Shown here: in pieces, positions 46,501 to 57,462 of the stretch
Layout: every line of letters begins with the position of its first letter
Position numbering within the stretch: the first letter of the stretch is position 1
DNA from: Cyanophora paradoxa
Lineage: Eukaryota > Glaucocystophyceae > Cyanophorales > Cyanophoraceae
Length of the DNA stretch: 64,000 nucleotides
Reading direction: 5' to 3'
Assembly (NCBI GenBank): GCA_004431415.1
Contig: QPMI01000647.1
Span: forward strand, 97,888 to 161,887
Position numbers and translations under genes: made by a program
The notes under the pieces: model-generated
The model's input: only the letters and a program-made list of their open reading frames with translations
Database searches by the model: none
What the model was told of the DNA's origin: nothing

Positions 46501-49500
46501 GCGACCAGCAGCACCTCCTCCTCATCGACCTCCTGCGCCGGGTACGCGCGGCCGGGCCGGGTTATGTAATTTAGGTCCTATAATCAAGGCCCCGGGCCCC
46601 GGGACCCTCCTTCCTTCCTAGGGTATAGATATATTATCCTCGGTTGATTAGAAGGTCCTAGGCCGATCGACCTCCTTCGGCGGGTGCGTCCGGCCGGGCC
46701 GGGCCGGGCCGGGCGTCTGTCGCGCAGCCGGGTTACGTTATTTAGGTCTTATAACAATAAAGGCCCCGTTATTTAGGTCTTATAACAATAAAGGCCCCGC
46801 ACCGCGCGCCCCGGGCCACTCCTTCCCCCGCCCCCTTCCTTCCTTCGTGTTATGACCCCGCTCGTCCCGCCCCCCGCTCCAGGCCGTCAAGCACCAGCCA
46901 ACCGTGCTCGTGTTCGAGGACGCGCACTGGTACCCCCTTCTTCTTCTTCGTCATGTACCCCCCTTTCTTCTTGCCTGACCGCCGCGCGCCCGCCCGCAGG
47001 GCGGACTCTGCGTCGTGGGGCGCCATCAACGCCCTTGCGCACGCGCGCGTCCCGGGGCTCCTCACGGTAGCGTACCCCTACCCCGCCAGCTCAGATCTGA
47101 TCTGATCCGATCCGATCTGACCTCCTTTGCTCTAGGTGATCACGATGCGGCCGACGGACCTCCCGCCCGGCTCGATCGTGGATCGCGTGGTGGACGCCCC
47201 AGGAACGACCGTCCTCGAGCTCTCCCCGCTCGCCGCGGTCCGTTTCTTCCTTTCCTCTCCTTTCCATTCCTTTCTAACGCCCATTCCAGCCCGAGATCGC
47301 CGACCTCGTGGCCTCACTCCTGGGCATCCCCATCGCGGACTCCTCGCACGCCCCGGGGGGCGACGGCCTCGCGCTCGCCGCCGCCGCACCGACGGACCGC
47401 GCCTTCAGCCCCGCGCTGCCCTCCGGCGAGGACGTCGTACCCCACGAGCTCGTCTCCTTCCTAGCGACGCACACGGCCGGCCTCCCCTTCTTCGCCTCCC
47501 AGGTACCTCGGCTAAATTTAGAAACAGCCGAGACGGAAATAGCTCATGCGGGGGGTACGTACGCGCGCGCAGGTCATCCTCTGGTTCCTCGAGCGCGAGC
47601 TGCTCACCGTCGAGGGCGGCCGGTGCGCCTGTACCCCTGCCCCCCAACCCCTCCGCGACATCCGAACCCCCTCACCCTCTCTTCCCCCCCGCAGGGTCAT
47701 CCTCTCCTGCGACCTGGGCTCCGAGGAGGTACTCGCGGGGATCCGCAGGTCCGCCTGCCCGCCCTACCCGCCGTACTTGAAGAAGAAAGAGCGCTAAAAA
47801 CGCTAGATAGAGCGTCCTAGAACGCCTTGAAGGGCCTTAGAGGGCCCCGCCCCGCCCTGCCGTCGAAGTAAACAAAGAAGCTATCGCTTAGAACGCTAGC
47901 TAGGCTGACCCGACTCGCTTGGTTCCCCGCACCACCCGACTTGTCGACCCGGCGGGAGCTGACCGCCCGCCCCGCCCCGCCCCGCCCCCCGCAGCGAGTC
48001 GGACTCTGTAAACCGCATCATCTGCTCCCGCATCGACCGCCTCGACCCCTCCGCCCAGTCGGTGCGCGCGGCGGGGCGAAGCTTCAACCCCCCCCTCCCC
48101 CACGCCCCCCCCTCACCCCCGCCTCCCTCTTTTTCGGCGCAGTCGCTGAAGGTGGCCTCCGTCTGCGGCCTCGTCTTCTCCGAGTTCATGGTCCGCCCCC
48201 CCCCCCCCCCCCCCCCCCCCCCGGCGCGCGGGCGCGCGCGAGTCAGCTAGCTAGCTCCGCCCGTCCCCTAGCCAGCTGGGGAGATGGGGGTAGCTAGCGA
48301 GCCAGCGCACCAGCTAGCTGGCGAACTAGCTAGCTCCGCCCGTCCCAGCTTGGCCATACCCGCGCCCCGCCCCACCCGCCCCGCCCCGCCCAGCCAACTG
48401 CTCTAGCCAGCTAGCGAGACCCGCGCCCCGCCCCCCGCCCCCGCCCCCGCCCCACTCACCCCTCCCCCCCCCCCCCCCCCCCCCCCAGCTGGACGCGGTG
48501 ATGCCGGCGGAGCTGCAGCCGGTGGACGTCGGCGAGGCGCTCGCCACCCTCGAGGACCTCGGCTTCATCCGCAGGTCCGCCCGCCCCGCCCCGCCCCGCC
48601 CGCCAGGCTAGGGGGGGGTGGAGGCCTGTAGCGTGGGGGGCCTTGGCTTGGCTCTGGAGCCCCCCTCTTAGCCTTGATCTTGGGGGCCCCCGGGCGGGAG
48701 GACCTCGGCCTCATACGCAGGCCCGTCCGGGCTGGAGGCCTTTGGAGGCCCCTCTCTTAGCCGTGATCTCCAGGGCCGGGGGGGATCCGGAGGGCTCTCG
48801 AAGACCCGAGGGGGGGCGGGCGCCCCCGGGCGGGAGGGGGGAGGAAGCCAAGCTCACGGGGGTACCGGCAGCGTGGAGCACGCGGAGCTGGGGCTGGACG
48901 CGACGAGCGACGACGTCGTCTGGGCCTTCTCCCACAACCTCATCCGGTGCGCCCCCGCCCCCCGCCCCGCGCCCCAGATCGAAAGATAGAAAGATAGATG
49001 GAAAGATATGGACAACGTCGACATCGCCCCCCGCGCGCCCGCCCGCTCTGACTGACCCCTTCTTCCCCCCCTCGCGCAGGGACGTGGCATACTCGCTGAT
49101 CACCTTCGCGCTCCGCTGCACGCTACACAACCGCGTCGCATACTACTACGAGGTCCGCCCGCCTTCATCTTATTGCATCCGACGCGCAGCTTTCTTCCTC
49201 CGTCGTATAAGCGGGCCTAACGCGCGGGGCGCCTCTCGCAGGAGATGTACTGCGCGAACCTGGCGCCCTTCTACCCCCTCATCGCCTCCCACTTCGTCAA
49301 CGCCAAGAACGTCGACAAGGTACCCCTGCGCGGCCTTGCCTTGTCTTATAAGCTGAACTAGCCGAGGCGCCCCTCTTCTCGACCCGATCTGACACATCTG
49401 ACACATCTGACCGATCTGAACTCGCTCCCTCCCCCCCGCCAGGCGATCGAGTTCCTGGAGAAGTCGGGCGAGCAGGCGGACCAGGTCATGGCCACGCAGG

Positions 49501-49779
49501 AGACCGTCTACTTCTACACCAAGGTTCCAGCCTCGTTGTTCCCTAATTCTTGTTCTCCTCTCTTATTCTTGTTCCCGAAGCTCCTGGACCTTTCGGGGGC
49601 GAACCCCGGCGCCGCCACGAGCGTCCAGCGCGCCTGCTGGTGCGCCAGGCCTCTCTCAGTCCGCTCTATGTACGTGTGTATGTATGTCTCATCTTCGGCC
49701 CCGCAGGCACCGGCGCCTGGGCGACGTCTACCACTTCACGAAGCAGCCGGGGATCGCCGCCGGCCACTTCCGCAAGGTC

Positions 49780-49816
<37 letters not shown>

Positions 49817-52800
49817 CTTTCTTCTTCTTTCCTTTCTTGAGATTTGATCCGGTTTTTCCTAGGCGCTGGCGCTTTTGGGCGACCGCGTGCCGGAGACGGG
49901 CGGCGCCACGCTGCTCCGCGTCGCCGCCGAGCTCTTCCGCTACGTCTTCGTCAGGTCCGCCGCGCTTTCGTTTGTTTGTTTGTCGCTCTGACGCGGGGCC
50001 CTCGTCGCCGCTGCAGCGAGCGGGCGCAGCGGCGGCAGTCGCGGCGGGCGGCCCCCGAGGAGCTCAAGGCGCGCCACCTCTTAACTTATCTAATCCAACC
50101 TCTAATCTCTAACCTCTACTCTCAGGCTGCGACGGAGCGGTACGAAGCGTGGTGGCGCCTGCAGGATCTCTCGCTCTCGGCGGCGCGGCGCTGGGATTCG
50201 GTCCTCGCCTCCCTCACCCAGGTCCTTCCTTAGCTAGCTTCTCCCTTCTCTCAGCTTCTTTCTTTTCTCTTCTGAGCTTCGTTCTCGCGTCTACAGCTCA
50301 ACCTGGCGCACCTGGTGACGCCGGACCTACAGGCCCGCTGCCACGCTACCTGGGTGCGCCCCGCCCGCCCACCCGCCCGTTCCCTCCCTCGAGGCCGCCC
50401 GCCTCGCTCTCTCGAGCATCCGGCCTCCCTTCCACTGGCCTCGCCGCCGCCGCCGTGCTCGGACCGTGCACACACTCTGACGACGGCCCCTCGCCCCCTC
50501 CCCCTCCCCCCAGAGCGTCGTGCTGCGGGACTTTGGCCTCTCGGCGCTCGCGCAGCGCGAGTTCGTCAGGGCGCGCACCCTCGCCGAGGCCTCCGACTCC
50601 CTCCGCTCCCAGGTGCCCGGAAAGGCTAGGCTTGAAAGCTTATGGCAGCTTGAAAGGCTGTAGTTGCGAGTTGTAGCTCGAAGAGCTCTAGAAAAGCCGC
50701 CCGCCCGCCCGCCCGCACGGCCTGACGCCTCGCCTTCCTTCCCGCCCCCGCAGGGGATCGTGGCGCGGCTGGGGGCGCGCGTGTGCGCCTCGGCGTGCCG
50801 CTGGCGCGAGCTCGAGGCGGAGGCGGAGCTCGCCTGCCACGCCTTCGCCGAGGTCCGCCCCGCTCTCTGCACGCTCTGCTGTGCTCTACTGTGCGAGGGG
50901 CATTGATTAGATTGGGCTCTGATTAGTATTGGACAACTGCCTCCAATCTATGTTCTAGCTTCTTCTTTCAGCTTCAATCTAGTCCTAGCTCGCCTGCCAC
51001 GCCTCGTTTTGCCGTCGTTGCCTGCCGCGGCCCCTGACGCCCCGCCCCGCCCCGCCCGCCCCCCCGCAGACCTCGGACCTCTACGGCCTCTCGATGACCC
51101 TCGCGACGCGCGCCCAGGCCAACCTCGTCACCTACAAGGTGACCAGCGGAACGGATCCTACGTTTCTATCTATCTATCTAATTCCATCTATCTAATTACT
51201 ATCCTTGTAATCCTAGACGGCGTCGGACCTGGAGTGGTGCCGGGAGGTCGCCTGCCGCATCGAGGAGTGCGAGACGCTCGCCGCCTCCGAGTTCGGGGGG
51301 TACTCCGAAGGCGTCTACGTCCGCGTCGCCCTCGCCCTCCGCGTGCGTCGCTTTGATTGATTATAATTATCTTATCGATCCTTCTATCTATCTATCGCAT
51401 CGAACATCTATCTATCTACCTATCTACCTATCTATCTATCTGTGTATCTATCTTGAGAGAAACTGTCATCTTATTATAAGCATCGTCCACGTCGCCCTCG
51501 CCCTCCGCGTTGTTTGCTTACTGTTGTCCATGTTATTATTGTCGTGCATCTATCGTTTGTAGATATCTCTATCGATTGTCATGTCCGGCCCTCGTAATCT
51601 TAGAGACCGTTTACGCCTCGCGCCCGCATCCCTGCCCGCTTCTTCTCACATCTCCTTCTTCTTCTCCAGATGGGAGCCCTTCCGGAGTGCCTGGAGCTGC
51701 GGGCCCGCCTCAACCTGAAGCAGCTGGCGGCGACGGCGCGCTCGGCAGCCGCCTCCTCCGCCGCCTCCTCCTCCGCCGTCAAGCGCATGTCCTTCTCTGC
51801 GCGCTCCCGCTCCGCCTCGACGCCCACGACCGCCAACTCCAGCCGCCTGGTCCGTTGGCTGGGCTGGGCTTGGCTAGGCTTGCTCAAGGTCTTGGTTGGT
51901 TTTCTTTCTGACGCCGCGCCCGCCGGCAGCTCAACGGAGGGATGGGGGGCCAGGCCTCCGCCCGCACCCCCGGGGGCGCCGCGGTGCGGCCCCCCTGCCC
52001 CCCTCCCGCTCCCGCCCCGCCCCGCCCCGCCTCACGGATCCGCTCCGCTGCGCAGGGCCGCGCCGCGTCTTTCTCGGGAGGCGGCGGGGGCGCCTCGGGC
52101 GGCGCCGGCGCCGGCGCCGGCGCCCTCTCCATGCCCTCGGCCCGCGTCCTCTCCGCCTCGGCCGCCCTCTGCGCAGTCGGCGCCGCCGAGCGCGACCCGA
52201 GGCGCGTACCCCTCCCTCCCTCGCCTTTCGTGTACCCCTCCCTTACTTCCTTTGTTCGCAGGGAGGCGCTCCGCTGGGCGCGCCTCTTCGTCGACATGTA
52301 CGAGACTCCCGTCGCAATGGACTACTGGTGCCCGGACCCGCCGGGTGCGTGAGCGTCCGATCCGACCCGATCAGCGCCGCCTGAGCCGCCTGAGCCGTCT
52401 GAGACGCCTAATCTGATCTGATCTGAGCTCAGGTCTGGTGGCCGAGGCGCTTCTCTCGCTGCTCGAGCTGGCGGAGGCGCAGCGGCGCCAGTCCGAGGCC
52501 GACGCTGCGCCCGCCGCCGCGGAGTCCGAAGTGTCCTCCAAGCCCCGCCGGTGCGCCGCCCCCGCCCGGCCGCCGCCGGCTTCCTGGCTCGGCTGAGCAG
52601 CAGCTCCGGCTGGCTTGCCCCCCCCCTCCGGGGTACGCAGCTCGTCGGTGTACGCGTTCCTCTCGTCGCTGTACGACGTCGCTTCGTTCGGCACGTCGGC
52701 GCGGGCCCTGCGCCGCCGCTCCTCGACCGAGACGGTCAGATCGGATCAGATCAGATCAGATCGGATCGGATCGGAAGGGCCTGACGCGCGCTTCGTTCGT

Positions 52801-53988
52801 TCGCAGGGCCCCTCCACCGCCTCCAACAACACGGTCGCGACGCCCTTGCGAGGCCAGGGCCCCAGCTCGCCGGTACCCCCCGGGTCGCCCGGGCTGGCGG
52901 CTACCATCTCGCGGGGCGCGCTGCACTCGGGCGCCGCGTTGCCGGCGCTGGGCCCGGCCGCCAGCCCCTCCTTCGCGTCGACCGGGAGCTGGGTGCACAG
53001 CAGCCACGAGAGCCGCCGGTCGAGCCGCGGGCAGGGCCAGGGTCCGGCCCAGGGCGGGGCCCGCGAGGGCTGGGGCCCCGGTCCCCTCTCGGCCCCCGCC
53101 TCGGCCATCGCGGACGCGGACGGGGTCGGACTGCGCCTGGCGCCGAGCCGGCGGACCAGCGTCCGGGGCGCCTCGCCGCCCCGCAGCGCCAGCGCCGGCG
53201 CCGCCGCTGCTGCGGACCGCGATCGCGATCGCGAGGCGCTGCCGGCCGCCCCGGCCGCCGCCCCGGCCGCCGCCGCCGCCGAAACGTCGAGCACGAGCCG
53301 CCGGCGCTCGAGCAGCGGCCTGAGCCGCAAGCAGAGCGCCGCCTCGGGCGCCTCGGGCGCCTCGGGCCTCCTCCCGACCGTCAACGAGGCCGCCGGGTCG
53401 TCCCGGGGCGGCGACGGCAGCAGCCCGGTACCCCCCGGCGCCCCCGCCGTGGTCTTTGCAGGCGGCTGGCTGCCCGGCGGCGAGCGGGAGGCGGCGCAGC
53501 ATGGGAGCCCCACGGCGGCGGCGGCGGCGCGCGGGCCGAGCTGGCACGCGCGCAGCGGTGCGAGCCAGGCGGTGCTGGGCATGGCCCGCGAGGAGATCCG
53601 CCACCTCGTCCGCCGGCTCGCACGCGCCCTCGAGCGCATCGCGCCCAAGCACCGCTCCGTCGGGCCCCGCGCCTTCTGGCTCCGAGGCCTCCTCCACGAC
53701 TCGGAGGGCCGCCCCGACAAGGCAGCCCGCACCTGGCTCCGGGGCCTCCGCCAGGCCGAGTCGCAGCGTATGCCGCCCGATGCGGCGCTGCTCTGCGCGG
53801 AGCTGGGGGCGCGCGGGCGGCCCCCGCACGTCTCCGAGGCCGCCGCCCGCACCTACGCCGACCGCGCCGCCGCATTCTTCGAGCGCGCCGGCGTCCCCGC
53901 CTACGCCCGGCGGTACGGGTTCGCCTCTTCGGCGGCCTCGTCCGCCCCCGCCGCGGCGCCCGCCTCGCCGCCCCCCGAGACGGCCTGA
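40592..53988 (+). CDS. ADCY10-like soluble nucleotidyl cyclase with STAND-type ATPase
   Basis: ATG at 40592 (MLAALLPAEVQLFQLP). The first class III catalytic half has VISCDLTGFT (40860) joined to ALTSEYQQAGDAGVEALQR, then NTFFQEQIGVLTKYGADV (41100) joined to VGILGDCVLGLF (41215), LRVKVAIGAG (41470) and ITGPAVDQV (41600). A Ser/Pro-rich exon of about 470 codons (42015-43420) separates it from the second half, which has VSVVFAKV (43480), RQFIQDDK, GDIVLLAIFGLP (43957), VTTGRAFCSLIGDV and EYAVLGAVVNLAARIM (44200-44250). The ATPase follows with Walker A EAGHGKT (45062), RCSFFRASTPLYAWRSVVLQ (45197), LVFEDAHW near 46910-46930 completed by ADSASWGAIN, and GLPFFASQVI. Helical TPR-like exons run from 47990 to 53987 and end PASPPPETA. 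Human soluble adenylyl cyclase has the same order. Cytosolic second-messenger synthesis is the family role; activity here is uncertain because several active-site residues differ. Confidence 0.93.
42015..43420 (+). other. Low-complexity insert between the two cyclase halves
   Basis: A single exon-sized open stretch rich in Ser, Pro, Gly and Ala, with SPPPSHHHQP, QQQQLLQAPGSP and Arg-Arg-Lys-Ser/Arg-Arg-x-Ser clusters (RRRRKS, RRKSIS, RRQSGEG). It sits where the cyclase C1-C2 linker belongs and is far longer than needed. The RRxS motifs are of the kind phosphorylated by cAMP-dependent kinase (inference). Confidence 0.75.
46736..46799. repeat. Two-copy 31-bp tandem repeat in a cyclase intron
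   Basis: The unit beginning GTTATTTAGGTCTTATAACA and ending AAAGGCCCC is present twice back to back inside an intron. A diverged relative (GTTATGTAATTTAGGTCCTATAA) lies near 46561. No function is visible. Confidence 0.85.
51355..51460. repeat. (TCTA)n microsatellite in a cyclase intron
   Basis: Interrupted TCTA/TCTG tetranucleotide array within an intron, with a shorter TCTA run near 51167-51197 in the preceding intron. Confidence 0.9.
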
Positions 53989-55298
53989 CCGGGCCCTTCC
54001 TTTCAAATGCTTGCCTTCTCCCTTTCGATTTTCGCAGCCTGTGCGCTGCACGCTTTTTTCGGTGTAACATAGATAGCTTTTAGGAACTATTGTGACAGAC
54101 CCAGGGCTAGGTTCATACAAGGCGTAGTAGCTCCATGCCATGATGCTTGTTTCTTTAAAACAGCTAGTCATGTATCAGAAGATCCAGAGCCTCGCGCGAT
54201 TTTGCTCCATCGTCGTCTCTTTCGCAGCCAATTGATGTGATCTTAGGGTCGTGGTTGCTCATCTTGTTCTCAGCGTGCGTAGCTTTAGTGTACCGTGAGA
54301 ACACTTCGACTTTTTTTGGCCTGGATTAGGGTCCTCGAGCTCCTTAATTCATTCCCCGAATCTGATGAGCGTTTTGTTTGTGCGTAGGGAGAGTGTCTAT
54401 GATACAGTCTTTTAGGTAGTAGCTGGCTTTAATTTTCCATCGGCATTACTATCTCAATATCAGGGCTCCGTAATTAATTACATAATTGCGTGCTCAAAAT
54501 CGTACTACGGTGTACTTCAGAATCGTACTACGGTGTACGGAGATATCTCAATATCACGTCTCCGTAAGTATAGTATTGATTACTTGTATCTATCGTATTT
54601 GCTGTACATGTGCGAATTCAACCTATAGCTATCAGCGTCGATCGCGGCGCCCACGGTGAGGATCATCGGATCATCGGATTGAGGTCCGAGATCCGGGCAT
54701 TTGGATGCGCAGCTGCCGCAGTGCGCATGCCGCAGTGCAGCGCAGGGCGGCTCAGCGCTAGCGGCTTCGGGATTCACGCATGCATCATGGCATGCCGATC
54801 GCGAGGGCTCAGATCTAGAAGAAAAACTGTTCGAATCCCCCCCCCCCCTGCATGCGCAGCTGAAGCTTAAGCTTGAAGAAGACCTACTGTCATGGTATTA
54901 TGTTAGACGGGTATTAAGTTAGGCGCGGATAGACGAGAATCCTTAAAAGGGGGTATACCATATATAGTACCTCGTCTAACCAGAACCTCGTCTAACTTTG
55001 TCCACGTCTATCATGGTGGGTGGGCAAATTTTAAACGTCTAACTAAACACCCGCCTAAAATAATACCATGACAGTATTATGTTCAACGGTTCCCCCTGGA
55101 AGAAAATCTGCCAGCATTGATCGCGCTGTGAACAGTCGAACTCACAGAATGGATTTTGATATCTGCCAACCAGGCTGGCTCCTGGCTGCAGCTTCCAGCA
55201 GTTGTGCCAGTGTGTCTGTCAAGTGGCGTTTCCTAGCTATATAGTAGATCAAGCGATGCGCCCGACGGGCGCTGAAGGGCGTTAACGTTCGGCTGCTA
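53989..55298. other. AT-rich intergenic region between converging genes
   Basis: From the stop of the cyclase to the stop of the FkbM-type gene. It includes a duplicated AATCGTACTACGGTGTAC motif near 54507 and 54531, a TCTCAATATCA motif repeated near 54451 and 54545, and one MITE. Presumably it holds the 3' UTRs of both genes. No coding segment supported. Confidence 0.6.
54887..55074. mobile_element. 188-bp MITE with ~39-bp terminal inverted repeats and TA duplication
   Basis: The left end CTGTCATGGTATTATGTTAG (from 54887) is mirrored by the reverse complement at the right end (CTGTCATGGTATTATTTTAG, ending 55074). Pairing continues for about 39 bp with roughly five mismatches. It is flanked by TA at 54885-54886 and 55075-55076, the target duplication typical of Tc1/mariner-class (Stowaway-like) elements. 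The interior has no coding capacity, so a transposase from elsewhere would be needed. Confidence 0.85.
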
Positions 55299-56581
55299 CT
55301 ACGAGGCGGCCGAGAAGCGGCTGAGGACGCTGAAGCGGAGGGCCAGTGGCCCGAGCAGCGGGTGGGTACGCAGTAAGCAGGCCACGTTGCTCCACTGGCG
55401 GACCTCGAACCGCTCGCTCCAGCAGCCGCCCGTGAGTTTGTAGAAGGGCCCCGGCGTCATCAGGAAGCACTCGTACCCCCGCTCCGCGATCGTGCGCGTG
55501 ACGTCACGCAGGGACCGCTCGCGCCAGAGGCCCCAGCGGTGGTGCTCGAACGTGAAGAGGCCCACGGCGCGCCGGGAGAGGGTCCCGTTCATCCCGTCCA
55601 GCACGGCCGGGTCCCACCCCTCCGCGTCGATCTTCATGTAGTCCACCTGCGGGAGGGCTCGCGGTCAGCGCGGCCGCGAACAAGAGCAGGGATGAGCGCG
55701 GGGCGCGCGGACGCACGTAGTCGATGCCGAGCTCGCCCAGGAGCGTGTCGACGCGGCGGACGGGCGTGAGGACGCCCCGGCCCCGCTCCGAGATGTGGCA
55801 GAGCTCGCAGCCCTGCTCCCCGTAGTTATCCTCGAAGTGAACCATCCCTGCGAACGCGCGCGTCGGGAGCTCAGCGGCGGGCGCGGGCGCGGGCGCGGCG
55901 GAAGCGGCGGCGCGGACCGTCCTCGCTGGAGGCGGCCATCCACAGGACGTGCATGTTCGCGCCGAACTGCGCCTGGAGCCGCTCCAGCACGTCGCAGTTC
56001 GCGCGGCTGGGCTCAACGGCGTAGACCTGCGCACCCGCGCCAGGAATCAGGCGCGCGAAGCGCCCGAAAGTACGGCGCGCATGCGCACCGTCGGGCGGCG
56101 CGGGTCGCCGAGGCCGCAGATGGGGGCGAGCCCGCGGGCGTACTCGCGCGCGACGGTCTCCGCCGCGAGGTTGCCCCACAGGTGGAAGTACTCGTAGACG
56201 GAGAAGCCCTTGTTGGCGCCGATGTCGACGATGACCTTGTTCGGGCTGGGATCGAAGGCTGCGCTCCGCGTCGGCGACCGCTGGCGCTTCGGCGGCGCAG
56301 GCGAGCGCACCCCGATACAAGTGGAGCAGCGCCGACGCGTCGCAACAGCCCAGCACGAACTCGCTCTCGCCGACGCTGAAGCGCTCCTCCTGCGCCGATC
56401 GCAGGCGCTCGTCGCACGCGTACTCCTCCGCCACTGCTCCATCCCGCGGCTGGCCGCCGCTCGCTGCGGCTGCGCGTGCGACGAGCAGGTGGAGGGACAG
56501 CTGGACGCAGAGCACCACGAGCCAAGGGCGGCCAGCGCTCGCCGGGCCGCCCCCGCCCCGCTTGCTACCTCGCATCCGCAT
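55299..56581 (-). CDS. FkbM-family methyltransferase with N-terminal signal anchor
   Basis: ATG at 56581. A basic N terminus (MRMRGSKRGGG) precedes a hydrophobic segment WLVVLCVQLSLHLLVA at about residues 21-36, which suggests a type II membrane or secreted protein. Exon 1 ends HLYR near 56325 and splices in phase to FDPSPNKVIVDIGANKGF near 56250, the SAM-binding motif I. Later exons have QVYAVEPSRANCDVLERL (near 56010), FEDNYGEQGCELCHISE (near 55840), YMKIDAEGWDPAVLDGM (near 55640, the FkbM KxDxEG motif) and FTFEHHRWGLWRERSL (near 55550). The stop is at 55299 after VLSRFSAAS. FkbM enzymes are SAM-dependent O-methyltransferases, often acting on sugars; the substrate is unknown. The gene is divergent from the PLC-like gene. 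Confidence 0.9.
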
Positions 56582-57462
56582 GACCGCCGCTCATCTGCAC
56601 CCGCATGCGCTCGCGGCGAGGAGGGAAGGCGTGCTCAACCCGGACTGCTCGGCTAGCTATGCCTCGCTGTCAAATGAAATTGAGCCCCGCGGACTCGGCG
56701 TGGAACTTCGAAAATGCGGGTGGGCTCGCGCTTCGAGGAACACCTTGATAACTTGGTGGCCTGCGGCCAAAAGTTCGGCGCAAGCCGTTGTGGCTTGAGC
56801 TATGAGCTTGAGCCTGAGCCACGTGCACGAAGCTTGCAATGCATGGGCTCTGCCTTGAGCTTGAGCTGAAGCTCTGCGAGCTTGAACTACAGCTCTTCGA
56901 GCTTGAACTAGAGCTCTACGAACTTGTTAACAAGCCTGATGTGCTCGTTCTGTGCGGCTTGAGTTAGTTCCGAGTTGAATTGACGTGTACCCCACTTTTA
57001 TCGCTGTACCCCTTCTCGCGATCGAAGTTCGCGCTCCTCTCCTGGTGCGTGGGGGCGACTTTGATGATGTTGCGCATCATCTACATCCTCATTGGACTCG
57101 TGAACATCGATATCGGAGTCCCCCGCTCTACTGTCTTGGGCGTGGTGATGGGTGACACATTCGCGATCAGACGGTTCTTAGTGATCATGCTGTTTTTGAA
57201 GCCGGAATCGCATTTCGACGGCATGTTTTCAACTTTTGAGAAAAACGTCTGGAGATATGAGTCTTCTCCACCTTTTTAGCGTCTTTGCGGGGCGTGCGAT
57301 ACGTTCTTTGTGCAGCGAGACGTATTGACAGAATTTTGTATGAGAGCCATGAACTTAGAAGCAATTAACGGCTTGCGCCGAAAAGCTAGAAGCGCTTGTA
57401 CCCCCGCCCGCGAGCCGGTGAGGCTTCAGGCCCCAGCGGCCCAGCGGCTCCAGGAATCGACA
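56582..57462. promoter_or_regulatory. Divergent intergenic region between FkbM and PLC-like genes
   Basis: 880 bp with the promoters of both genes. The stretch 56795-56940 is a degenerate array based on GAGCTTGAACTACAGCTC and close variants. A hydrophobic plus-strand frame runs to a stop at 57279, but it lacks an early ATG and any recognisable motif, so I do not call it. Confidence 0.45.

Noticed and set aside
52756-54171. Long minus-strand frames opposite the cyclase C-terminal exon
   Set aside because: The plus-strand frame continues the helical region with conserved-looking content and ends in a proper stop at 53988.
56980-57279. Hydrophobic 99-codon plus-strand frame
   Set aside because: No ATG at its beginning, no family motif, and it lies in AT-richer promoter DNA between divergent genes.
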